A stretch of 64,000 nt of DNA from Scytonematopsis contorta HA4267-MV1. Lineage in GTDB: Bacteria; Cyanobacteriota; Cyanobacteriia; Cyanobacteriales; Nostocaceae. The stretch is from positions 310,001-374,000 of the forward strand of contig JAHHIC010000054.1 in NCBI GenBank assembly GCA_019359035.1. The letters run 5' to 3'. This document shows positions 44,913 to 53,912 of the stretch, in pieces. The notes below the pieces were generated by a model. That model was not told the DNA's origin and ran no database searches. It saw only the letters and a list, made by a program, of their open reading frames with translations. The position numbers and the translations under genes were made by a program. How positions within the stretch are numbered: position 1 is the first letter of the stretch; each line of letters begins with the position of its first letter.

Positions 44913-45722
44913 ATGATTAGGTTAATTGCTATTTGTTTAAGTTTCTTGCTGTTATTTGGTACTTGTTCGGTAGCTTTGGCTGAAACTAAAGCACCACAAA
45001 CCAGTCAAGAACAGTCAGAATTAGGATTGCGGGATTTGGCTGATAAGGCTTTTGATGCTACGAACCGAGGTGATTTTACTACCGCTGAAAAATATTGGAC
45101 GGCTATTCTGGAGCAACAACCTGAAAATGCGGCAATTTTGAGTAATCGCGGAAATTCCAGAGTTAGTCAGCATAAATTGGAAGAAGCGCTGGAAGACTAT
45201 AACAAAGCCGTCAAATTTGCCCCTAATGTGACTGACCCCTATTTAAATCGTGGTACTGCCTATGAAGGTTTGGGAAAATGGGACGAGGCGATCGCCGATT
45301 ATAACCATGTGTTAGAGCTTGACCCCAAGGACGCGATGGCATACAACAATCGAGGGAATGCGGAAGCAGGGTTAAGAAAATGGGACGAAGCGATAGCAGA
45401 TTATCAAAAATCCAACCTACTTGCGCCAGATTTCGCTTTTGCCCGCGCAAACTACGCTCTAGCCTTGTACGAAACGGGTAAAAATAAGGAAGCTATCCGC
45501 GAGATGAAAAATATCCTTCGTAAATACCCTAAATTTGCTGATGTTCGTGCTGCACTTACTGCTGCACTTTGGGTCAAGGGAGACCAAGGAGAAGCGGAAA
45601 GCAATTGGGTAGCAGCTTATGGGTTAGACAGCCGCTATAAAGATATTGACTGGGTGCAAAATATCCGTCGCTGGCCTCCGAGTATGGTTGCTGCTTTGCA
45701 AAAGTTCTTAAAACTGAAATAA
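44913..45722 (+). CDS. Exported TPR-repeat protein
   Basis: The 269-residue protein has a signal peptide (about 1-24, ending CSVALA) and then at least four TPR motifs from about residue 40 to 190, including NAAILSNRGNSRVSQHKLEE, DPYLNRGTAYEGLGKWDEAI and DAMAYNNRGNAEAGLRKWDE. A conserved C-terminal region (WVQNIRRWPPSMVAALQKF) resembles thylakoid-lumen TPR proteins found in cyanobacteria and plant chloroplasts. It likely acts as a scaffold in the lumen or periplasm. A HIP1 octamer occurs inside the gene. It follows ruvB by about 170 bases containing two palindromes and is probably separately transcribed. Confidence 0.82.
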   Translation: MIRLIAICLSFLLLFGTCSVALAETKAPQTSQEQSELGLRDLADKAFDATNRGDFTTAEKYWTAILEQQPENAAILSNRGNSRVSQHKLEEALEDYNKAVKFAPNVTDPYLNRGTAYEGLGKWDEAIADYNHVLELDPKDAMAYNNRGNAEAGLRKWDEAIADYQKSNLLAPDFAFARANYALALYETGKNKEAIREMKNILRKYPKFADVRAALTAALWVKGDQGEAESNWVAAYGLDSRYKDIDWVQNIRRWPPSMVAALQKFLKLK

Positions 45723-45766
45723 GCTTGGGCAACGGATGCTACAAAGGTAATAAATCTGACCTTATT

Positions 45767-45791
45767 GTGGGGTGGGCATCCTTGCCCGCCC
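45767..45791. repeat. Dispersed GC-rich palindrome (GGGTGGGCATCC-type), second copy
   Basis: Same element as 6343-6367 with a single base change in the centre. It lies between the convergent TPR and DUF4058 genes and may function as a hairpin. Confidence 0.85.
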
Positions 45792-45825
45792 TCATCCTAT
45801 AAAAGAAAATCCTTTGCTAATTTGA

Positions 45826-46578
45826 TTACCCTAATAAATTCCGTACCCAAGCTTCATCGTCAAAAGATAACTTTGGAGTGCAAGCTATACTGTAATTTAT
45901 AGCAAGCTCCAACCTTGCACGGTCATACACTCGATGTAATAAAGGTTGTAATTCTAACAAAGGTTCTGCTTCTCCAACAAGCAAAGGGATTGGAAACGCA
46001 GGTATTATTTCTCTCAAGTTAAAAGCGTATAACTGTGCTTTTGGGCGTTGATGGCTTCGACTAATTAAAATGCGATAATTAGAGGAAACAGTACTTTTCA
46101 TCGGAAAAGGCTCACCACCTCGCAGTAAATCAATTTCGATTAAATGTGTTGCACTAGTCAGAATTTTTTGTCGTTTTTGCAAATAAGCACTACGTCCTTC
46201 ACCGGAGCGTTTATTTTTTGGTGATAGCAATTCAATAGTGGTTATAACGCTTCCTGTTGCACCTTCACGAATTTCCAGGAAACGTTCTTGAACTTCCTCT
46301 ACAATTGGAATCTCGATATTAATTGGCTGAGCCACTGCTACACTTGTTGTAGAGCTAATATCGGGTACAGCAGCGGTAACAGAAACATACGGAATTCCAA
46401 CTAAAACACTTTCCTCACCTTCACTTAAATATACTCGCTTTTCTACTGCAACTCGGTAATCTCGGCTAAGTTTATCATCAAGCGCATCAGCAATTGCCAC
46501 AATCATACGACTGTGAAATTCTGACCATAATTCTGGACTTTCCAGGTAAGGATTCATACCAGGTAATGGAGATGGCAT
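45826..46578 (-). CDS. DUF4058 family protein
   Basis: The ATG at 46578 gives 250 residues, beginning MPSPLPGMNPYLESPELWSE, the highly conserved opening of DUF4058. Further conserved blocks are ITTIELLSPKNKRSGEGR, YLQKRQKILTSATHLIEIDL and YRILISRSHQRPKAQLY. The E and K residues in 'ELLSPKNK' and 'IEIDLLRGG' resemble a nuclease-like active site. Function is unproven; the family is abundant in filamentous cyanobacteria. It is monocistronic and convergent with the TPR gene. Confidence 0.92.
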   Translation of the reverse strand: MPSPLPGMNPYLESPELWSEFHSRMIVAIADALDDKLSRDYRVAVEKRVYLSEGEESVLVGIPYVSVTAAVPDISSTTSVAVAQPINIEIPIVEEVQERFLEIREGATGSVITTIELLSPKNKRSGEGRSAYLQKRQKILTSATHLIEIDLLRGGEPFPMKSTVSSNYRILISRSHQRPKAQLYAFNLREIIPAFPIPLLVGEAEPLLELQPLLHRVYDRARLELAINYSIACTPKLSFDDEAWVRNLLG

Positions 46579-46760
46579 GGTAAAACTTGAGAGAAAGACA
46601 GATTTATATATGTTATTATATCCCTGGCTAAAACATATCACTTTTTCTCACTTTTTTGAGTTGTTAACAATTCAAAAAAATCACATAATAAAATTTGCAT
46701 GATTATAGTAATCTTAAAATAAACACCCTCACCACGGGGAGAGTTTAGAGGTTTTTTAAC

Positions 46761-48035
46761 ATGACTCATTTCGGCATCATCTGCCCAACTAGTAATGGTC
46801 ATCTTAATACGATGACACCTTTGGGGTGGGAACTGAAACAACGTGGTCATCGCGTGACTGTAATTGGACCTCTCGACGCACAGCCAAATACTCTTGCTGC
46901 AGGTTTAGAATTTAAGGCAATAGGAGAATCAGAATTCCCCGCTGGTGCAATCGCACAAATGTTAGACCAACTGGGAGAAATGAGCAAATTAGCAGCACTG
47001 CGATACACAGTTTTTTGCCTTCAAAAGATGGCAGCTATATGTCTCCAGGAAGCTCCAAAAAGACTCAAAGAGGCTGGTGTCGAAGCACTGCTAGTAGACC
47101 AGGCTACACCAGAAGGAGGAACTATAGCAGAATATTTAGAAATCCCTTTTATTACTGTATGTTCTGCCTTGGTGCTTAATTCAGATGTTAGCGTTCCTCC
47201 TCATTACACCCTCTGGAATTATAATCCTGCTTGGTGGGGACAATTACGCAATCGAGCAGGTTACACATTGTTGAGTTATATAGCAAAACCTATTCTGGAG
47301 TTGATAGCTGATTATCGCAGAGAGTGGAAATTGCCACCAATCTCTAGTTCTAAGTCTTTATATTCGGAGCTAGCCCAACTAAGCCAACAACCTGCTGAGT
47401 TTGAATTCCCTAGACAGGATTTACCCAAGTATTTTCATTTTACAGGCCCTTACCATAACTCCAATGCTCGTAAACCTGTATCTTTCCCATTTGAAAAGTT
47501 GACTGGACAACCCTTAATTTACGCTTCAATGGGGACTTTGCAAAATCGCTTGACAGGAATTTTTCAAACTATTGCGGAAGCATGTTTGGGATTGGATGCT
47601 CAATTAGTAATTTCCCTTGGTGGTGGTTTTAAGTCTGAATCGATACCAACACTACCTGGCTCACCTATAGTTGTTGAATACGCACCACAGTTAGAATTAT
47701 TAGAAAAAGCAAGCCTTGTCATTACCCACGCGGGGATGAATACCACCTTAGAATCACTGACTCAAGGTGTGCCAATGGTTGCTATTCCCATAGCTAACGA
47801 CCAACCGGGAGTTGCAGCGCGTATTGCTTGGACTGGTAGCGGGGAAGTAGTTCCCTTGGGTCGTGTAAGTGTTCCCATATTGCGAAAGGCTGTGAAACTA
47901 GTGCTGACGCAAGATTCTTACAAGCAAAATGCACTTAGGCTGCAAGAAGCTATTCGTCGTGCAGGGGGTGTAAGTCGCGCTGCGGATGTGATTGAGAAGG
48001 TTGTAGCCACGGGGAAACCTGTGCTGAGTGTATAA
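46761..48035 (+). CDS. UDP-glycosyltransferase, GT1 (CrtX/macrolide-type)
   Basis: The 424-residue GT-B enzyme starts MTHFGIICPTSNGHLNTMTP, with the G-H-x-N/T loop of acceptor-binding GT1 enzymes. The donor domain has QPLIYASMGTLQNR, then QLELLEKASLVITHAGMNTT and TQGVPMVAIPIANDQPGVAA, the UDP-glycosyltransferase signature. Family members glycosylate lipophilic acceptors such as carotenoids, sterols or macrolides. It is followed after 25 bases by the APS kinase gene on the same strand, so the two are probably co-transcribed. The context suggests a glycolipid that is later sulfated. Confidence 0.88.
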   Translation: MTHFGIICPTSNGHLNTMTPLGWELKQRGHRVTVIGPLDAQPNTLAAGLEFKAIGESEFPAGAIAQMLDQLGEMSKLAALRYTVFCLQKMAAICLQEAPKRLKEAGVEALLVDQATPEGGTIAEYLEIPFITVCSALVLNSDVSVPPHYTLWNYNPAWWGQLRNRAGYTLLSYIAKPILELIADYRREWKLPPISSSKSLYSELAQLSQQPAEFEFPRQDLPKYFHFTGPYHNSNARKPVSFPFEKLTGQPLIYASMGTLQNRLTGIFQTIAEACLGLDAQLVISLGGGFKSESIPTLPGSPIVVEYAPQLELLEKASLVITHAGMNTTLESLTQGVPMVAIPIANDQPGVAARIAWTGSGEVVPLGRVSVPILRKAVKLVLTQDSYKQNALRLQEAIRRAGGVSRAADVIEKVVATGKPVLSV

Positions 48036-48060
48036 AGTTGATTTAAAAAGAGTTGGTTTT

Positions 48061-48597
48061 ATGGAGCGAAAAAAGTCAGGGATAACAGTTTGGTTTACAG
48101 GTTTAAGTGGTGCAGGCAAAACTACCATCAGTTGCTTAGTAGAAAAGGAGTTGCGCTTGCTGGAACATAAAGTAGAACTACTTGATGGTGATATAGTACG
48201 TCAGAATTTATGCAAGGGTTTGGGTTTTAGCAAAGAAGACCGGGATGAAAATATACGCCGTATTGGTTTTGTTGCACACCTTTTAACTCGTAATGATGTA
48301 ATTGTTCTAGTCTCAGCAATTTCTCCATACCGCGAAACTCGAAATGAAGTTAGACAACGTATCGGAAATTTTGTAGAAGTTTATGTCAACTCTCCATTAG
48401 AGATTTGCGAAGAAAGAGATATGAAAGGCTTGTACAAAAAAGCACGTGACGGAGAAATCAAAAAATTCACTGGAATTGATGACCCCTATGAGCCTCCTCT
48501 AAACCCTGAAATTGAATGTAGAACAGATAAGGAGACTATTGAAGAAAGTGTTTTTAAAGTTTTAGGAAAATTGGCAGAGGAAGGTTATCTTTGTTAA
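48061..48597 (+). CDS. cysC: Adenylylsulfate (APS) kinase
   Basis: The ATG at 48061 gives 178 residues, the normal size of CysC. Walker A is TGLSGAGKTTIS; LDGDIVRQNLCKGLGFSKED and the IGFVAHLLTRNDV segment bind APS. ISPYRETRNEVR and ARDGEIKKFTGIDDPYEPP are signature blocks. It phosphorylates adenylyl sulfate to PAPS, the sulfate donor of sulfotransferases. Standing next to a sulfotransferase gene rather than sulfate-assimilation genes, it probably supplies PAPS for a dedicated sulfation reaction. Confidence 0.95.
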   Translation: MERKKSGITVWFTGLSGAGKTTISCLVEKELRLLEHKVELLDGDIVRQNLCKGLGFSKEDRDENIRRIGFVAHLLTRNDVIVLVSAISPYRETRNEVRQRIGNFVEVYVNSPLEICEERDMKGLYKKARDGEIKKFTGIDDPYEPPLNPEIECRTDKETIEESVFKVLGKLAEEGYLC

Positions 48598-48599
48598 AC

Positions 48600-48637
48600 A
48601 GCTAAGTAGTTAAAAAATACTATCTAGCTTTTATTTG
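48600..48637. terminator. Weak hairpin between cysC and the sulfotransferase gene
   Basis: AGCTA-a-GTAGT pairs with ACTAT-c-TAGCT around TAAAAAAT, with one internal mismatch and one G-U pair, and TTTTATTT follows. It lies directly after the cysC stop and overlaps the end of the convergent gene. It could terminate the plus-strand transcript. Confidence 0.45.
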
Positions 48638-49764
48638 TCAATAGTCAAAGTATTGGGAGCAATAAAATCGGATATTTTTATTTGCGGATGCTTCTGTAAT
48701 AAAGCATTAATTTTTTGACTAATTTCTAACATATCTAATTCCCTATCATTTTTACTAGTGTTTTCACGAGACAAGTCTGAGCCACTCTGAGAATCTTTCT
48801 CAAATGCTTTACAGCCATTAGCAACTTCAGATATTGGTAAACCACAGTAATTAAAAATAGCAGTAACAATCTGCTGTTTTTCTACTATTAAATCTTCATA
48901 GCGAAAAGCAAGTATAGGTATGCCTTTTTGGCAAAGTAAAAGATAACGTTGCATTACAGAGAGCCACATAATTGTATACAAATCAGTGGCATTTGAGTCT
49001 GTAAAGTCTATATAACTGGCATACTCTTTTAATAAAGGGGTAGCTTGACTATACAATTCAATATTTTGTTTAATTATCGGTAAAATTTCGCTAAAGTAAA
49101 TAAAAGCACGAATAGATGATTTGACAACATTTTCAGCATTCCGATACATAAACAAAAGTTTCGCATGAGGGAATGCGCGATATATTAAATCTGCTATTTC
49201 AATACCAAAACTACGTAGTTTGATAACAGAGAATGATGATTTACCTTCAACATTCGCTTTTGCCAACATACAAATACTACTTTTGACTAATTGCACTATT
49301 TCGCTATCATTACTACCATCAGGTTTTCTAAGAAATACCATTTGGGAAAAAATATCTGGCTCTGATAAACTTAGTATAGTATCAACTTGATTGAATATTT
49401 TGCTTAATAAAGTTGAGCCACAGCGACCGACAGAGTAAATCATGATAATCGAACCAAGTGAATCTTCTATATCTGCTGCCAGCTTATGAAAATCATCATA
49501 AGGCACAGCAAACAAACGCTGAGCATATTCATATTGAGCTTGGTACAGAAAAGCAGGCTTATAAATATCAACATCTACAGGTGTTTCTACGAAAATTGTT
49601 TGCCTGTTTTCGTAATCTAAGCAATATAAACTAATATTAGTGTTATCCAAAATAATTTTTGAATCAATTGTTTCCCCTAACTCATAATCGAAGTCTTTAA
49701 GGCTGGCAATTAGACTCGCTGGGGTACGGTTTTTCTTTTTAATGTTAAGAACTTGTGTACTCAT
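48631..49764 (-). CDS. PAPS-dependent sulfotransferase
   Basis: The 377-residue protein has the 5'-phosphosulfate-binding loop IYSVGRCGSTLLSKIF at about 109-124 and a 3'-phosphate-binding stretch LLFMYRNAENVVKSSIRAF at about 190-210. SEPDIFSQMVFLRK follows the P-loop. It would transfer sulfate from PAPS to a hydroxyl of a sugar or lipid. The extra N-terminal 100 residues (with KKKNRTPASLIASLKDF) are unfamiliar. It is convergent with cysC, with 33 bases between them, which fits a functional pairing: PAPS production and use. The acceptor is unknown. No membrane helix is evident. Confidence 0.8.
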   Translation of the reverse strand: MSTQVLNIKKKNRTPASLIASLKDFDYELGETIDSKIILDNTNISLYCLDYENRQTIFVETPVDVDIYKPAFLYQAQYEYAQRLFAVPYDDFHKLAADIEDSLGSIIMIYSVGRCGSTLLSKIFNQVDTILSLSEPDIFSQMVFLRKPDGSNDSEIVQLVKSSICMLAKANVEGKSSFSVIKLRSFGIEIADLIYRAFPHAKLLFMYRNAENVVKSSIRAFIYFSEILPIIKQNIELYSQATPLLKEYASYIDFTDSNATDLYTIMWLSVMQRYLLLCQKGIPILAFRYEDLIVEKQQIVTAIFNYCGLPISEVANGCKAFEKDSQSGSDLSRENTSKNDRELDMLEISQKINALLQKHPQIKISDFIAPNTLTIDK

Positions 49765-50051
49765 TGTTTTTTAGAATTGCTAGTGACTAATCTTAGGTAG
49801 TACTTGTATCTTGTACTCTGGATAGGATGCTTTACAATAATATGCTCTGTTAAGTTTTTTTTCTAGTGATTATGGTTTGTCGGGACCCTATAAACAATTA
49901 TATCTCAAGATTTGAGTGTAATTCTAATTGTCTTAATCAAGCACTAACTGTAATGTGTTTTAGTGAATTAATACACTATATTGTATAATACATTAAGGAT
50001 TTACCCTAGCTTATACTTTATTCATTGTAGTATTTGTAGTAGTAAAATCAT

Positions 50052-51149
50052 ATGAACTCGAACAATAAGTCAATCGTAATTTATTCAAATTTTACATTAC
50101 ATGTAGAAAATTGGTCTCCTTTATCTGTGAATCAAGGTATTGGAGGAAGCAACGAAGCGGTAATTTATTTAAGCCAAGAATTAGTTAAGTTAGGCTACCA
50201 GGTTACTGTTTTTAATAGATGCGGTGATATGGAAGGAGAATATAATGGTGTCGTTTATCAGTCTGTTGAGAAATTTAATACCCAAGATAACTTTAATGTC
50301 TTAATATTTCATCGTGCTTGGGCACAACCTATGCTAATGAAAGTTAAAGCCACAAAAACTGCTGTGTGGATGCATGACAACCCTCAATTATTTCCTTCAG
50401 TAGAAGAGTCTCAACGTTTAGAGTTTTTGGCAAGTTTTGACAAACTTTTTATGTTGTCAAATTTTCATAAATCTCTTTTGCCAGACTGGATTCCTGAAGA
50501 CAAGATATTTCTAACAACCAATGGTATTAATTTAGAAGATTTCAATGTAACAGGAATAGCTAGAAATCCCAAGAGACTAATTTCGATTAGTGATTATACA
50601 AGAGGTATTGAACATTTACTTAGTCAATGGGATAAGGTTCTCAAAGAAGTACCAGATGCTGAATTACATCTTTTTTATGGTTGGCAAGTAATTGATGCTT
50701 TAATTAATTCACCTTATATTGAAAGGTTCCCGCAATTACCAGATAAAAAGAAACAACTTTTACAACTTTTCAATCAAGAAAATGTCTATGAACATTGTAG
50801 AATTGGACATAGGGAGTTAGTTGAAGAATTATTTAAATCTGGAATTTGGGTTTATCCTTGTCATACTAAGGAGATTTTCTGTATTAGTGCTTGGAAAGCG
50901 CAAGCTGCTGGTTGTGTTCCTGTGGTAACAACTTATGCAGGTTTAGCTGAAACTGTGAAATCAGGTATCAGAATTCAGGGTCTTGCTGGTGATGAGGAAA
51001 CTAATAATGCTTTTGTTGAAGCAGTGATAGACTTGCTAAAAAATCCTGAGAAACAAGAATCTTTAAGACAGGAAGCATTAGCTCTTAAAGATTCATTCGG
51101 CTGGGATAAAGTTGCTCAACAATGGCATCGGGAATTTATATCCACTTAA
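50052..51149 (+). CDS. Glycosyltransferase family 4
   Basis: The 365-residue GT-B enzyme starts NKSIVIYSNFTLHVENWSPL, with GIGGSNEAVIYLSQELVKLG as the glycine-rich acceptor loop and VWMHDNPQLFP next. The donor domain has RLISISDYTRGIEHLLSQWD, and ends CISAWKAQAAGCVPVVTTYA. The E of the E-x7-E motif is seen in TKEIFCISAWKAQ. It is divergent from the sulfotransferase gene, with a 287-base gap between the starts. It could attach the sugar that becomes sulfated or a second sugar of the same product. Confidence 0.85.
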   Translation: MNSNNKSIVIYSNFTLHVENWSPLSVNQGIGGSNEAVIYLSQELVKLGYQVTVFNRCGDMEGEYNGVVYQSVEKFNTQDNFNVLIFHRAWAQPMLMKVKATKTAVWMHDNPQLFPSVEESQRLEFLASFDKLFMLSNFHKSLLPDWIPEDKIFLTTNGINLEDFNVTGIARNPKRLISISDYTRGIEHLLSQWDKVLKEVPDAELHLFYGWQVIDALINSPYIERFPQLPDKKKQLLQLFNQENVYEHCRIGHRELVEELFKSGIWVYPCHTKEIFCISAWKAQAAGCVPVVTTYAGLAETVKSGIRIQGLAGDEETNNAFVEAVIDLLKNPEKQESLRQEALALKDSFGWDKVAQQWHREFIST

Positions 51150-51222
51150 ATAAGGTTTTGAGTAATATTACTTTAAAATATTTTCTTAGAGAGTTTTATA
51201 AATAAAATACTAAGCAATGTGT

Positions 51223-51297
51223 ATACCACAAGCCAGCCAGTGACTTTAGTCATTGTTTAAAAGCTAAAGTCTTAGCGATAATCTTAATAAGACATAA
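51223..51297. repeat. Degenerate relative of the inverted-repeat element
   Basis: Segments such as AAGCCAGCCAGTGACTTTAG, TTTAAAAGCTAAAGTCTTAG resemble arms of the elements at 16347 and 31824 (AGCCAGGG..., TAAAAGCTAAAGTC...). It has lost the second arm. It is a decayed copy rather than a new family. Confidence 0.45.
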
Positions 51298-51364
51298 GTT
51301 TATTGAAGTGAGCGAGAAAAAGTAAGAAATATAGGGATTCAATACTGCTCGGTTAAGAGATTTT

Positions 51365-51508
51365 GTCGGTTGGGTTGAGGCTTTGCGTATCCGAAGCGGA
51401 CGCTGGCGCGTTCACGAAGTGGAGCGTAGCGCTTACACGAAGTGGAGCAAAGCGCTAAACCCAACAAACCACCGAAAATGTTGGGTTTCGTCCCTAAACC
51501 CAACCTAC
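51365..51508. repeat. GTAGGTTGGG element with internal duplication
   Basis: Ends GTCGGTTGGGTTGAGG and AACCCAACCTAC match 17332-17390, but the centre is enlarged by two near-copies of CACGAAGTGGAGC-type sequence (about 51412 and 51436) and a further AACCCAACAAACCACC. The 66-codon minus-strand frame across it is not a gene. Confidence 0.85.
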
Positions 51509-51578
51509 GCATTTTCCTGTTTTTGGGCTTAACCGACAAGTATTGTATAGGGATTGAGCAATTTTTTAAAATTTTGAT

Positions 51579-52889
51579 TTACAAAATATCAACATTATTT
51601 TTCAGATAAGCAATAGTATAATCCGCTATTTCTTCCATTGTTGCTACGCTAATAGAAGGTTCCGAAAACATAAAATTCAAAAACATTTTACCTACAAAAG
51701 TAGAAATAGAAACTACAGGAATACCAGCAAATAAAGCCACAGCAGTAACAAAACTGATTTCTTCCACTTTAAAATTACCGTAAATCTCAGGAATCTTAAC
51801 TCGACCAATATTACTAACAGCTAAACTACAAAGTATTTGATTAGGATTATTCAAAATAAAATTAGCCAGCATCTTAGATGCTAACAAGTTACTAAATATA
51901 TCGTCATTTTTTAAGCTCCCTTCTAGCTTTTGTTTTATATTTCTCGCTAAATCCCAAAACGATGTTTCGTCTCCCACAGTATGAAATGAATTGATAGAAG
52001 CAACCAACATACCTAAATAATCATCGCTTATTTCTGTTTGTAGACGCTGACGTAAATTCACATACGACAGACAACTCAAACATAAATTTGATTTTTCATT
52101 ATAAGAGATGACTTTTGCAATAGCTAACAAAAGTGCTGCACATAAAGTACCATGCACTGTAGTTCTTTCACGTTTAGAAGCAGAAACAATTTTTTTCGTA
52201 ATCTCAGCATCTATCTGTCTGCGAAGCATATTGCTACTACGATGTTCAACAGTTATATACTTTTCAAAACCTAAAGTAGCAGGGCTATAAAAAATAAACT
52301 TTAATCCAAATTTTAACAAGTAAAATATAGTTTTTATAAACCCTGAAAATCCCAGCATTGATTTGGGAAGAATTTTCTGTATACTTGGCAAAGGAGACAA
52401 ACGAGCAATTTTTTTGCTATCTACTTCACCAGACTCAATATTTTGGCAATATGTTAAAATTTCTGAGTGTAACCTTACAGAAGATAATCCATCAATAATA
52501 GTATGATGAAAAGTTGTAATTAAATAATTAATATTACTCTCACTTTCAATAGTAACTAATACCGCTCGCATCAAAACTTTATCACTAGCAATTTTTTTAT
52601 TTAATTCTTCTAAAACCACTTCTTCCAACTGACAGTTGTCGAGCTTATTTACAACTTGTAACGGGATTTGAATTGCTCCAGCTTCAAAACGTAAATTATT
52701 TAATTTCCCAACAATTCGAGAATTTAAAAGAGGATGACGCTTTTGAATTAAATCAAGCGCTTGCCTAAGAATTTCGACACTTAGTAACCCACGAATACGG
52801 CTAATTGTAACTACATGATAAGAATTTGCCTTACGATTTAATATTTCTACAGCTCGTTCATGAGTATCAAGTAATCTGTTATTTATCAT
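51579..52889 (-). CDS. PapA/condensation-type acyltransferase
   Basis: The 436-residue protein has the condensation-superfamily motif FHHTIIDG (H128, H129, D133) followed by LSSVRLHSEIL; the second histidine is the catalytic base. The N-terminal block RIRGLLSVEILRQALDLIQK and RHPLLNSRIVG, together with SYVNLRQRLQ and VSNIGR in the C-terminal half, match polyketide-associated acyltransferases (PapA5) and alcohol acetyltransferase-like proteins. It would move an acyl chain from CoA or an acyl carrier to a hydroxyl. There are no NRPS partner domains, so it acts alone. Its closeness to glycosyltransferase and sulfotransferase genes suggests acylation of a sulfated glycolipid. Confidence 0.78.
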   Translation of the reverse strand: MINNRLLDTHERAVEILNRKANSYHVVTISRIRGLLSVEILRQALDLIQKRHPLLNSRIVGKLNNLRFEAGAIQIPLQVVNKLDNCQLEEVVLEELNKKIASDKVLMRAVLVTIESESNINYLITTFHHTIIDGLSSVRLHSEILTYCQNIESGEVDSKKIARLSPLPSIQKILPKSMLGFSGFIKTIFYLLKFGLKFIFYSPATLGFEKYITVEHRSSNMLRRQIDAEITKKIVSASKRERTTVHGTLCAALLLAIAKVISYNEKSNLCLSCLSYVNLRQRLQTEISDDYLGMLVASINSFHTVGDETSFWDLARNIKQKLEGSLKNDDIFSNLLASKMLANFILNNPNQILCSLAVSNIGRVKIPEIYGNFKVEEISFVTAVALFAGIPVVSISTFVGKMFLNFMFSEPSISVATMEEIADYTIAYLKNNVDIL

Positions 52890-53029
52890 TAGTTATTTAG
52901 CGCTTTGCTTGTTTTAAGACACAACGTAGCAAAACAAAACCAAATATGTCACTAATAAAAAACACAAAAAATATAAAAACATCAAAATTGTAGCTTCCCC
53001 CCGGACGTGGCACTTCCTTGTACACAAAT

Positions 53030-53118
53030 CTGTCATTGCGGTTGCTTCGTCGTTCCGGAGCGCAATGACAGGTTAAATATTTTGCGGTTGCTTCGTCGTT
53101 CCGGAGCGCAATGACAGG
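53030..53118. repeat. Duplicated GCGGTTGCTTCGTCGTTCCG element
   Basis: Two near-identical copies at about 53037-53070 and 53084-53117 read TGCGGTTGCTTCGTCGTTCC then GGAGCGCAATGACAGGT. They lie between convergent-like minus-strand genes, just after the HAD gene. They are dispersed repeats that may form a hairpin (CATTGCG/CGCAATG). Confidence 0.9.
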
Positions 53119-53132
53119 TGAGGTCTATTTAA

Positions 53133-53912
53133 CTAAGACAACAACTCCCGAACCTTACCTGATGTCAACTCAGTAACCTTATTCAAAACCACAACAGCAC
53201 CAGCATCCAACAAAGTCTGAGTATAAGCATCCCGACGTTCAGAATTTTCTTGAACATGCGGAGGCAAAACCCCCACCCCAACCCATTTGCCATTTGGTTT
53301 TAGAGACCGGGCTTTTTCCACGGTATACATATCAGCCACCGTATCTCCCACATACATGACAGCGGGAACTTCGTCAACATTATCTAACAACTGGTCAACA
53401 GTAGCAAAAAGACCAGTAGGGTCAGGCTTACCCGGAGAATCTTCCATCGCAACAAGCACAGGAGATTTTAACCCAAGACGACCTTCCAAAAGAAACTTAG
53501 CAGAACCGCGAGTTGCACCACTAAAAAATCCCCAAGAAATCCCTGCTTCCGTGAGTTCATCTAAATAGCTAGCTTGCAACAATAATGGCTCATCGCAGAT
53601 ATAGCCATTAAAATTTTGCGAATCAGTTCCCCGGTAGCGAGACTGAAAAAAAGCAACAACATTATCGTAATTCAGATGTACTTCCTCCCGGCTTCGTCCG
53701 AGATTTTCCAAGTAGCGATAAATTAACTCTTGAGAAGCCTCCCAATCATTATTCCAATAACCCTCCGATTTGAGCTTATCAATATGAGTAATAGTCGGCC
53801 GATACTGTTTGTCAGTAAAATGTTCCACAGTATCAGCAATTGCGCGTCGATAAGAACTAGAAACATCGCGCACAACACCATCAATATCGAAAACAACTAT
53901 TGCCTTTGTCAT
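53133..53912 (-). CDS. HAD superfamily hydrolase (TIGR01548-like)
   Basis: The 259-residue protein starts AIVVFDIDGVVRDVSSSYRR, with the catalytic D-x-D of HAD phosphatases. SWGFFSGATRGSAKFLLEGR holds motif II, and KPDPTGLF with VMYVGDTVADMYTVEKA hold motifs III and IV. The family matches a cyanobacterial/plant HAD subgroup of unknown substrate. The 5' side of the ATG (53913 onwards) is a tandem GGGAGTGG-type repeat, so no Shine-Dalgarno sequence is present. Translation may be leaderless or S1-dependent. Confidence 0.9.
   Translation of the reverse strand: MTKAIVVFDIDGVVRDVSSSYRRAIADTVEHFTDKQYRPTITHIDKLKSEGYWNNDWEASQELIYRYLENLGRSREEVHLNYDNVVAFFQSRYRGTDSQNFNGYICDEPLLLQASYLDELTEAGISWGFFSGATRGSAKFLLEGRLGLKSPVLVAMEDSPGKPDPTGLFATVDQLLDNVDEVPAVMYVGDTVADMYTVEKARSLKPNGKWVGVGVLPPHVQENSERRDAYTQTLLDAGAVVVLNKVTELTSGKVRELLS

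Larger units (their letters stand above)
51150..51578. other. Intergenic region between convergent genes, repeat-filled
   Basis: It contains the two repeat elements described at 51223 and 51365 and no gene. Both transcripts should end here. No conventional terminator hairpin with T-tract is seen. Confidence 0.6.
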
